In this document: positions 1 through 4,895 of the stretch, in pieces
Numbering within the stretch: the stretch's first letter is position 1
How the letters are laid out: the number at the start of each line of letters is the position of its first letter
DNA from: Pyramidobacter sp.
GTDB lineage: Bacteria > Synergistota > Synergistia > Synergistales > Dethiosulfovibrionaceae
Length of the DNA stretch: 6,178 bases
Assembly (NCBI GenBank): GCA_016286835.1
Contig: JAEEUD010000118.1
Span: 1-6,178 of the forward strand
Reading direction: 5' to 3'
The notes under the pieces: model-generated
What the model was told of the DNA's origin: nothing
Database searches by the model: none
Seen by the model: only the letters and a program-made list of their open reading frames with translations
Position numbers and translations under genes: made by a program

Positions 1-68
1 GAAAAAGCGTCTGGCTGTTTTGAGCTAGATCGCGCGTTTGTAAATTCGATTTGGAGAGTCAGAGAGAA
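1..68. other. Left edge, no gene recognised
   Basis: No start codon with a ribosome binding site and no RNA gene is visible here. One plus-strand frame closes at 26-28 (TAG) and another at 21-23 (TGA). Either could be the tail of a gene lying to the left, but only a few residues are present, so nothing can be assigned. The stretch is more AT-rich than the genes that follow. Confidence 0.4.
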
Positions 69-113
69 CGCGAGCCGCTTGGGGGCATTTCCCCAAACGG
101 CTCGCGCGCTTTT
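69..113 (-). terminator. Probable rho-independent terminator of the phzF-like gene
   Basis: A 16-bp stem (69-84 with 91-106) encloses a 6-base loop, 15 bases past the minus-strand stop codon. In the minus-strand transcript every position pairs, counting one G-U wobble at 78/97. In the plus-strand transcript the same position is a C-A mismatch. The stem is preceded by an A-rich run on the minus strand and followed by a pyrimidine tract (TTCTCTCT), which is a poor U-tract. On the plus strand the stem is followed by CGCTTTTA, so it could act in both directions. The pairing is seen directly; terminator function is inferred. Confidence 0.7.
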
Positions 114-120
114 ATCCTCG

Positions 121-894
121 TCAGACGTACAGCTCGGCCACGGAGTAAAGCGCGGCTTTGCCGGCCATGAAGATCTTCTTCCCCTCGCGGCGGCAGTAGA
201 GCGTCCCGCCGCGCTTCGAGGCCTGATAGGCGATGAGCTCGTCCCTTCCGAGCGCGTCGGCCCAGTAGGGGATGATGTGGCAGTGCCCGGAGCCGCAGAC
301 GGGATCTTCAGGCACGGACAGCTTGGGCGCGAAGCTGCGCGACACACAGTCGGCATCGCTGCCGCGGGCAGTGATGTGCAGCAGCAGGCCGTCGATCTGC
401 GTGATCTTTTCCAGATCGGGCACCGCGTTCCGCACGTCGGCTTCGTTCGGCAGCACGCAGAGCAGGTCGCGCGCCATGAACGCGGACAGGGGGCGCACAC
501 CGATGGCTTCAGCCATCGCGTCGGTGACCGGCACAGGTTTGAGGTCGTACGCGGGGAACTCCATCTCGTACAGATCGTCTTTTTTCGACACGATCAGATC
601 GCCCGACAGGGTCGTAAAGACCACGCGCGGCGCGTTCTTCTCGTAAAAGTTCAGCAGCACGAACGCCGTCGCCAGCGTGGCGTGTCCGCACAGGTCGATC
701 TCGCCGCCCGGGGTGAACCAGCGCAGATGGTATTTTTCGCCCTCTTTGACCGTGAAAGCCGTCTCGGAAAAGTTGTTCTCGCGCGTGATGTTCATCATCA
801 GCTCTTCGGGCAGCCACGAATCAAGGACGCACACGGCGGCCTGGTTGCCGTGGAAAACGGAATCGGTGAACGCATCGACGACGTACTGTTTCAT
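121..894 (-). CDS. PhzF-family isomerase/epimerase
   Basis: This is a complete 257-residue member of the PhzF/diaminopimelate-epimerase-fold family, a usual length for these cytosolic enzymes. The N-terminal half has the family signature VDAFTD...GNQAAV (residues 6-21). The conserved glutamate of the PhzF active site lies in SETAF (Glu44). GGEIDLCGHATLA follows (63-75), and the second-lobe motif EDPVCGSGH is at 197-205. PhzF itself isomerises a dihydro-hydroxyanthranilate in phenazine synthesis, but most relatives have unknown substrates and no other phenazine gene is present, so only the family can be named. The ATG at 894 is chosen because GAAAGGAGAT (minus strand, 901-910) sits at good spacing. 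The gene is divergent from a LysR-type regulator 150 bp away, which may control it. It appears monocistronic, with an inverted repeat just past its stop. Confidence 0.93.
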   Translation of the reverse strand: MKQYVVDAFTDSVFHGNQAAVCVLDSWLPEELMMNITRENNFSETAFTVKEGEKYHLRWFTPGGEIDLCGHATLATAFVLLNFYEKNAPRVVFTTLSGDLIVSKKDDLYEMEFPAYDLKPVPVTDAMAEAIGVRPLSAFMARDLLCVLPNEADVRNAVPDLEKITQIDGLLLHITARGSDADCVSRSFAPKLSVPEDPVCGSGHCHIIPYWADALGRDELIAYQASKRGGTLYCRREGKKIFMAGKAALYSVAELYV

Positions 895-944
895 TGAAAT
901 ATCTCCTTTCGAGGTTTGCGCGGGGAAACGCTCGTTCCTGCCGC

Positions 945-973
945 TTGTCTTTTCGTTGGGGCAAGTATATACT
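945..973 (+). promoter_or_regulatory. Predicted sigma70-like promoter of the lysR-type gene
   Basis: TTGTCT (945-950), a 17-base spacer and TATACT (968-973) match the sigma70 consensus in four and five of six positions. The start would be near 980, leaving a leader of about 65 bases before the ATG at 1045. It overlaps the divergent promoter of the phzF-like gene, so RNA polymerase bound at one should exclude the other. Confidence 0.6.
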
Positions 974-992
974 CGGGAACAGAATAAGTAAA
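964..992 (-). promoter_or_regulatory. Predicted sigma70-like promoter of the phzF-like gene
   Basis: Reading the minus strand, TTTACT (992-987) is followed by a 17-base spacer and TATACT (969-964). This is a close -10 match and a fair -35 match at ideal spacing. Transcription would begin near 957, giving a leader of about 60 bases. The -10 is one half of the palindrome AGTATATACT (964-973), so it overlaps the -10 of the opposing promoter. Predicted from sequence only. Confidence 0.6.
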
Positions 993-997
993 ACTGA

Positions 998-1017
998 GAA
1001 TCTGCATGTTCACATTC
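998..1017. promoter_or_regulatory. Candidate LysR-type operator (inverted repeat)
   Basis: GAATCTG (998-1004) and CACATTC (1011-1017) form a 7-6-7 inverted repeat with one mismatch. Its centre is about 50 bases upstream of the predicted phzF start and about 28 bases downstream of the predicted lysR start. Known LysR-type regulators bind interrupted dyads of this kind upstream of a divergent target and often repress their own gene from the same site. The dyad is seen; binding is inferred. Confidence 0.4.
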
Positions 1018-1044
1018 AAAAAATTTATTTGAAGGAGGGGGACG

Positions 1045-1914
1045 ATGGAGCGATACATCGCGCTTGCCAAGGTCGTCGAGCTGGGCAGCTTCACCCGTGC
1101 GGCAGAGATCCTCGGCTACACGCAGCCGGCGATGAGCCAGATGGTCGCGTCACTGGAGCGCGAGCTGGGGTTTAAACTGCTGTACCGCTCGCGCTACGGC
1201 GTGCGGCCGACGCCCGAGGGCGAACGTCTGCTGCCCGCGGTGTCCGCAAGCGTCGCGCAGTTTCAGACGATGCAGAACATCGCCGGCGAGATCCGCGGTC
1301 TGGAAAGCGGCATCGTGCGCATCGGCACGATATCGAGCGTGTCGTGTCACTGGCTGCCGCCGGTGATCCGCGAGTTCTGGGAACGCTACCCGAACGTGCG
1401 GCTCATCGTGCATCAGGGCGATTACACGACGATCCCGGAGTGGGTGCGGACGGGCGAGGTCGATTTCGGTTTCGTCACGCCCGACGCCGTGCCCGGCACC
1501 GACACGCGCTTTATCAAGACCGGCAGACACTGCGCCTGCCTGCCGAACGATCATCCGCTGGCGAAAAAGAGCGCGCTCACGCTGCACGATCTGGCGCCCG
1601 AACCGTTCCTGCTGCTGGAGGAGGGCATTTACAGCGAGCCGCTTGCCGCCTTCCGCGACGCCGGGATCGAACCGAAGGTCCGCATGACGATGCACGACGA
1701 TTATTCGATCCTCTCGATGGTCGAACACGGACTCGGCGTGACCATCCTGCCCGAACTCGTGCTGCGCCGGCAGGGCTATGACATCGCCGTCAGGCCGCTC
1801 GATCCGCCGCTTCTGCGCCGCCTCAGCCTGATCACGCGCGAGAAAAGCAGCCTGCCGATCGCCGCAAAACGATTCATCGAGCTGCTGATCGAATCCTCCG
1901 ACCGCCTGCCGTAA
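1045..1914 (+). CDS. LysR-family transcriptional regulator
   Basis: This complete 289-residue protein has the standard LysR-type length. The N-terminal winged helix-turn-helix is clear: SFTRAAEILGYTQPAMSQ at about residues 15-32, followed by the wing segment LERELGFKLLYRS and RPTPEGERLLP at about 54-64. A linker helix leads into the effector-binding domain, which starts near residue 88 (GIVRIGTISSVS) and includes VDFGFVTPD and the C-terminal VEHGLGVTILPELV. The effector is unknown. The ATG at 1045 has a strong ribosome binding site, GAAGGAGGGG (1031-1040). The gene is divergent from the phzF-like gene with overlapping promoters, so that gene and its own are the most likely targets. Control of the downstream cobalamin genes is possible, but nothing in the sequence favours it. 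No clear hairpin terminator follows the stop; a T-run at 1972-1977 has no convincing stem before it. Confidence 0.95.
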   Translation: MERYIALAKVVELGSFTRAAEILGYTQPAMSQMVASLERELGFKLLYRSRYGVRPTPEGERLLPAVSASVAQFQTMQNIAGEIRGLESGIVRIGTISSVSCHWLPPVIREFWERYPNVRLIVHQGDYTTIPEWVRTGEVDFGFVTPDAVPGTDTRFIKTGRHCACLPNDHPLAKKSALTLHDLAPEPFLLLEEGIYSEPLAAFRDAGIEPKVRMTMHDDYSILSMVEHGLGVTILPELVLRRQGYDIAVRPLDPPLLRRLSLITREKSSLPIAAKRFIELLIESSDRLP

Positions 1915-1932
1915 AACCGCCATCGCGCGCTG

Positions 1933-1948
1933 TGTTCCACATGAAACA
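1933..1948 (+). other. parS-like site A
   Basis: TGTTCCACATGAAACA differs at one position (base 9, A for G) from the ParB/Spo0J-binding consensus TGTTNCACGTGAAACA. It lies between lysR and cobT, upstream of the cobT promoter. It is the first of four such sites in under 2 kb. Identity to the consensus is seen directly; ParB binding is inferred. Confidence 0.6.
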
Positions 1949-1983
1949 TAACGCTTGGCGCCTGACATTCTTTTTTCGGTCAA

Positions 1984-1996
1984 GTTCATAAAGAAC
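1984..1996. repeat. Short inverted repeat upstream of the cobT promoter
   Basis: GTTC-ATAAA-GAAC is a 4-bp dyad with a 5-base spacer, in an AT-rich patch about 45 bases upstream of the predicted -10. It could be an operator, but four base pairs are weak evidence. Confidence 0.2.
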
Positions 1997-2035
1997 GATC
2001 TTTCCGTTTTCGCGTGAACCCGCCGGAAAAAGTCA

Positions 2036-2044
2036 TGGTACAAT
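2036..2044 (+). promoter_or_regulatory. Predicted extended -10 promoter of the cobalamin operon
   Basis: TGGTACAAT is an extended -10 element (TG-N followed by TACAAT, five of six to consensus). No good -35 is seen; GTGAAC at 2014-2019 is a weak candidate at a long spacing, which is common for extended -10 promoters. The start would be near 2051, giving a leader of about 50 bases. That leader is too short for a cobalamin riboswitch and contains a run of seven T (2074-2080) just before the ribosome binding site. Confidence 0.5.
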
Positions 2045-2100
2045 GGAAACGGCGTAAAATTCCGTACCGGCTGTTTTTTTGATGAAAAGGAGCTGTCGCA

Positions 2101-3165
2101 ATGGAACGCATCGGTTTCAACGAACTCAACCCGCGGATCCCTCTCCCGGACGCGGCGGCGGAGGAAGCGTCGAACGCGCGCTGGTCGCAGGTCGCCAAGC
2201 CGCTGAAAAGCCTCGGCGCGCTCGAAGACCTGGTCACGCGCATCGCTGCCGTGAAGGGACAGGCGCGTTTTTCCATCAAACGGCGAGCGCTCGCCGTGAT
2301 GTGCGCCGACAACGGCGTGATCGCGCAGGGCGTGACGCAGACGGACGAATCGATCACGGCGCTGGTGGCTGCCGATCTGGCGAAAGGATGCTCGTCGGCC
2401 AACCTGATGGCCCGCGTCGCCGGGTGCGACGTGATTGCCGTGGACGTTGGCGTGAAAAATCCCCCGGCCGTGGAAGGGATCGTGAACAGACGCATCGCGC
2501 CCGGCACGCGCGATTTCACGCAGGAACCGGCGATGACGCGCGAGCAGGCGTTCGCCGCCGTGTGGGCCGGCATCGACACGGCGGAGGAACTCGCCGGCAA
2601 GGGATACGAGCTGCTGCTGACGGGCGAGATGGGCATCGGCAACACCACGACAGGCGCAGCCGTGACCGCAGCGCTGCTGGGCGTGCCTCCGGAAAGGATC
2701 ACGGGGCGCGGCGCGGGTCTTTCAAGCGAAGGGCTGGAACGCAAGATCGACGCGATCAGGCGCGGCTTTCGCCTCCACGGTCCCAATCCGGCCGACCCGC
2801 TCGACGTGCTGAGCAAGCTGGGCGGTTTTGACATCTGCGCGATGGCGGGCCTGTTCATCGGCGGCGCACTGTTCCGCCTGCCGACGGTGATCGACGGCGT
2901 CATCAGTGCCGTAGCGGCGCTCGCGGCGACGCGGCTGTGCCCGGCCTGCAAGACAGCGATGATCCCCAGCCACATGTCGTCGGAGCCGGCGGCGGAGCGG
3001 ATCTTCGACGCACTCGACATGAGGCCCGTCATCAACGCCGGCCTGCATCTGGGCGAGGGCACGGGCGCGCTTTGTCTGCTGCCGCTGCTGGACATGGCCA
3101 TGTCGCTGTACGACGGGTTGGTCTTTGCCGACATCGGCATGGAAGCTTACACGCCGCAGGTGTGA
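2101..3165 (+). CDS. cobT: Nicotinate-nucleotide--dimethylbenzimidazole phosphoribosyltransferase
   Basis: CobT transfers phosphoribose from nicotinate mononucleotide to a lower-ligand base such as 5,6-dimethylbenzimidazole, giving alpha-ribazole 5'-phosphate for the cobalamin nucleotide loop. The 354 residues match the family length and contain its motifs in order: KPLKSLGALEDL near the N terminus, ADNGV (69-73), GEMGIGNTTTGAA (from 175; Glu176), GRGAGLS (202-208), SHMSSEP, and LGEGTGA (317-323). Glu319 of the last motif corresponds to the catalytic base described for Salmonella CobT (Glu317). AAAAGGAG (2085-2092) supports the ATG at 2101. It is the first gene of the operon. The next gene starts 53 bases after its stop, and a parS-like sequence begins at the base immediately after that stop. 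The identity of the base it activates cannot be read from sequence. Confidence 0.97.
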   Translation: MERIGFNELNPRIPLPDAAAEEASNARWSQVAKPLKSLGALEDLVTRIAAVKGQARFSIKRRALAVMCADNGVIAQGVTQTDESITALVAADLAKGCSSANLMARVAGCDVIAVDVGVKNPPAVEGIVNRRIAPGTRDFTQEPAMTREQAFAAVWAGIDTAEELAGKGYELLLTGEMGIGNTTTGAAVTAALLGVPPERITGRGAGLSSEGLERKIDAIRRGFRLHGPNPADPLDVLSKLGGFDICAMAGLFIGGALFRLPTVIDGVISAVAALAATRLCPACKTAMIPSHMSSEPAAERIFDALDMRPVINAGLHLGEGTGALCLLPLLDMAMSLYDGLVFADIGMEAYTPQV

Positions 3166-3181
3166 TGTTCCACGCGAAACA
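3166..3181 (+). other. parS-like site B
   Basis: TGTTCCACGCGAAACA differs from TGTTNCACGTGAAACA only at base 10 (C for T). Its first base directly follows the cobT stop codon TGA, and it fills the start of the gap before the Cys-rich gene. Ten bases across the stop junction (TGATGTTCCA) recur at site C. Confidence 0.6.
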
Positions 3182-3218
3182 CCGTCCCCGGACAAAACTG
3201 CAAAAAGGAGTTTTCACA

Positions 3219-3563
3219 ATGGGCGAAAAGATCGACGCTTTGAACACGAAACCTGAAGACTGCAAATACTCGTTTTTCAGCCATAAGGAGTGCGAATTCT
3301 TCCCCTGCCACAAGGGCGCAGATCCCGACAATTTCAACTGTCTGTTCTGCTACTGCCCGCTCTACGCGCTCGGGCGCGAATGCGGCGGAAATTTCCGTTA
3401 CCTCGACAACGGCATCAAGGACTGCACGAACTGCCTGCTGCCGCACAGCCGCAAGAGCTATTCGCTGATCGTCTCGCGTTTTCAGAACATCGTCGAGGCG
3501 ATGAAGACGATCGAACAGGCACGCGCCAAAAACGCCGCCCCGACGGCCGAAAACGGGCAGTGA
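3219..3563 (+). CDS. Cys-rich small-domain protein (PF04071/COG2158-like), cobalamin-operon partner
   Basis: This 114-residue protein is dominated by a cysteine cluster. Nine cysteines (15, 25, 30, 41, 44, 46, 55, 69, 72) and three histidines (22, 31, 76) fall within 62 residues. The core has HKECEFFPCHK, FNCLFCYCPLY, CGGNFRY and GIKDCTNCLLPH, which I recognise as the Cys-rich small domain (zinc-finger-like). The pattern suggests a bound metal, zinc or possibly an Fe-S centre. A charged, Ala-rich helical tail follows. No biochemical role is established; homologues are, to my knowledge, often linked to cobalamin genes, and here it lies between cobT and cobU. The ATG at 3219 is chosen for AAAAAGGAG (3202-3210); the frame is open much further upstream, but that part lies over cobT. 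It has no signal peptide or membrane segment and is probably cytosolic. Confidence 0.88.
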   Translation: MGEKIDALNTKPEDCKYSFFSHKECEFFPCHKGADPDNFNCLFCYCPLYALGRECGGNFRYLDNGIKDCTNCLLPHSRKSYSLIVSRFQNIVEAMKTIEQARAKNAAPTAENGQ

Positions 3564-3579
3564 TGTTCCACGCAAAACA
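3564..3579 (+). other. parS-like site C
   Basis: TGTTCCACGCAAAACA differs from TGTTNCACGTGAAACA at bases 10 and 11. It starts at the base after the TGA of the Cys-rich gene, exactly as site B does after cobT, and lies upstream of the cobU ribosome binding site. The left half TGTTCCAC is intact and the right half is degenerate. Confidence 0.5.
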
Positions 3580-3597
3580 AACTTTGCGGAGAGCGTC

Positions 3598-4119
3598 ATG
3601 CTGATCCTCGTCACCGGCGGCAACGGCAGCGGCAAGAGCCGTTTTGCCGAATCCGTCGCCGCGGGATTCGGCGGGACTAAATATTACGCCGCGACGATGA
3701 TCCCTTACGGCCCCGACGGCGAGGCGAGAAAGCAAAAACATATCGCCCAGCGCGCGGGGCTCGGCTTCGTCACGGTCGAGTGCCCGTTTGCGCTCGGCGC
3801 AGTCCCCGCGAACAAGGAGGATCTCGTTCTGCTGGAGGACGTGAGCAACCTGCTGGCAAACACGATGTTCGACGTGGAACATTTTCTGCCGCCGGCCGCC
3901 GTCGAAGCGGATATCATCGCGCTGGAGAATCGCTGCAAGGTTCTGATCGCCGTGACGATCGGCGGTCTGACGGGCGACGGCTGCGACGAGGAGACGAAAC
4001 GCTACGTCGCCGAGCTGAACGCGCTGAATACCCGCCTTGCAGAACGCGCGCAGACGGTTGTCGAACTTCGTGACGGAACGCCGCGCGTCGTCAAAGGAGA
4101 AATTTCATGGACGTTTTAA
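3598..4119 (+). CDS. cobU: CobU-family adenosylcobinamide kinase / cobinamide-phosphate guanylyltransferase
   Basis: CobU phosphorylates adenosylcobinamide and then transfers GMP to it, giving the AdoCbi-GDP used by CobS. The 173 residues match the family length. The Walker A P-loop is GGNGSGKS (7-14), followed by RFAE. The R-x3-H-x3-R segment RKQKHIAQR (44-52) places His48 where the guanylylated histidine of Salmonella CobU lies. LVLLEDVSNLLANTMF corresponds to the conserved LLECITTMVTNLLF region, and the late helix has LNTRLAERA. It is divergent: the usual strand motif LVTNEVG reads IAVTIGGLTGDG, so the Asn-Glu pair is missing. GGAGAG (3588-3593) supports the ATG at 3598. The 3' end overlaps cobS by 13 bases. 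Placement next to cobS makes the assignment firm; whether both activities remain is uncertain. Confidence 0.88.
   Translation: MLILVTGGNGSGKSRFAESVAAGFGGTKYYAATMIPYGPDGEARKQKHIAQRAGLGFVTVECPFALGAVPANKEDLVLLEDVSNLLANTMFDVEHFLPPAAVEADIIALENRCKVLIAVTIGGLTGDGCDEETKRYVAELNALNTRLAERAQTVVELRDGTPRVVKGEISWTF
3866..3881 (-). other. parS-like site D, inside cobU
   Basis: On the minus strand the sequence is TGTTCCACGTCGAACA, with the same intact half-site TGTTCCAC as sites A-C and mismatches to TGTTNCACGTGAAACA at bases 11 and 12. The core ACGT is intact. It encodes MFDVEH of CobU on the plus strand, so coding constraint could explain it by chance. It is in the opposite orientation to the other three sites. 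Confidence 0.35.
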
Positions 4120-4895
4120 AATCGCTCTGCGTAGCGCTGTCGACCTACACGGCGCTGCCGATGCCGCAGTTTGACTGGGACGAGAAATCGCTCGGACTGT
4201 CTTTCTGCTTTTTGCCCGTCGCCGGCGTGCTGATCGGGCTGCTGCTCTGGCTGTGGCTGCGCATCTGCTGGTGGTGCGGCACGGGCATCGTGCTGCGTGC
4301 CGCCGTCTGCACCGTCATTCCTCTGTTCGTCACCGGCGGGATCCACATGGACGGATTCTGCGACACGGTGGACGCTCTGTGCTCGCATCAGGAGCGCGAG
4401 AAGTGCCTGGAGATCATGAAGGACTCTCGAGCCGGCGCGTTCGCCGTCATCTTCGCGGGCGCTTATCTGCTCACAAATTTCGCCCTCGCTTCGGAAGTGA
4501 GCGGGCGGCCGGGCGTGTACTGCCTGATCTTCGCACTGTCGCGCGCTGTTTCCGTCCTCTCGGTGACGGGGTATCAAAACGCGCGCGGAGAGGGGATGCT
4601 GGCGACGTTCCAAAAGCCGGCCGCGCGAAAGCTTGTCAGCCGCGTCGCCTGGGGCTGGATCGCCGTCTGCGCGCTCTGCATGGATCTGGCCGATCTGTAT
4701 GCCGGCACGGGCGCGCTGCTCGCCGCCGTGATCGTCTGGAACCGTTATCACGCCGCGGCGCTGAAGCGCTTCGGCGGCATCACCGGCGACACGTCGGGCT
4801 TTCTCGTGCAGACGCTGGAGCTTGCCATGATGGCCGGCATGTACGCGGGGCAGTGCGTGGAGATCTCGGGGTTCATCCTGTGGAGATCGTTCTGA
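4107..4895 (+). CDS. cobS: Adenosylcobinamide-GDP ribazoletransferase (cobalamin synthase)
   Basis: CobS is an integral membrane enzyme that joins AdoCbi-GDP with alpha-ribazole or its 5'-phosphate, making cobalamin (phosphate) and GMP. The 262 residues fit the family. The N-terminal segment ALSTYTALPMPQF resembles the usual FLTRIPVP region. The hallmark GGIHMDGFCDTVDAL (77-91) carries the acidic residues thought to bind metal, followed by EREKCLEIMKDSRAGAF (96-112). TGDTSGF (226-232) is the third conserved block. Several hydrophobic segments between these are consistent with multiple membrane spans. AAAGGAG (4093-4099) lies within the end of cobU, and the ATG overlaps the cobU stop region by 13 bases, suggesting translational coupling. 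The end of the gene overlaps the following phosphatase by 16 bases. Confidence 0.96.
   Translation: MDVLKSLCVALSTYTALPMPQFDWDEKSLGLSFCFLPVAGVLIGLLLWLWLRICWWCGTGIVLRAAVCTVIPLFVTGGIHMDGFCDTVDALCSHQEREKCLEIMKDSRAGAFAVIFAGAYLLTNFALASEVSGRPGVYCLIFALSRAVSVLSVTGYQNARGEGMLATFQKPAARKLVSRVAWGWIAVCALCMDLADLYAGTGALLAAVIVWNRYHAAALKRFGGITGDTSGFLVQTLELAMMAGMYAGQCVEISGFILWRSF

Noticed and set aside
1950..1977. Terminator of the lysR-type gene before the T-run at 1972-1977
   Set aside because: Only the 6-bp self-palindrome GGCGCC precedes it and no stable stem adjoins the T-run.
2006..2021. GTTTTCGCGTGAACCC as a fifth parS-like site
   Set aside because: It matches the consensus at only 11 of 16 positions and the left half TGTTCCAC is absent; too degenerate to count.
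1915..2100. Cobalamin riboswitch between lysR and cobT
   Set aside because: I see no B12-box-like conserved core and the space is too small once the promoter at 2036-2044 is placed.
1986..3140. 384-residue antisense open frame over cobT
   Set aside because: It is a high-GC shadow, Ser/Ala/Pro-rich with no recognisable motif and no ribosome binding site; cobT on the other strand is certain.
2937..3563. 208-residue open frame as a longer version of the Cys-rich protein
   Set aside because: The upstream part overlaps cobT out of frame and is Arg/His/Gly-rich noise; the ATG at 3219 has a strong ribosome binding site and begins just before the conserved domain.
3415..3882. Antisense open frame starting MFHVEH, resembling annotated proteins with that start
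   Set aside because: The start is a translation of the parS-like sequence itself, and the frame lies over two well-identified genes with no ribosome binding site; an artefact.
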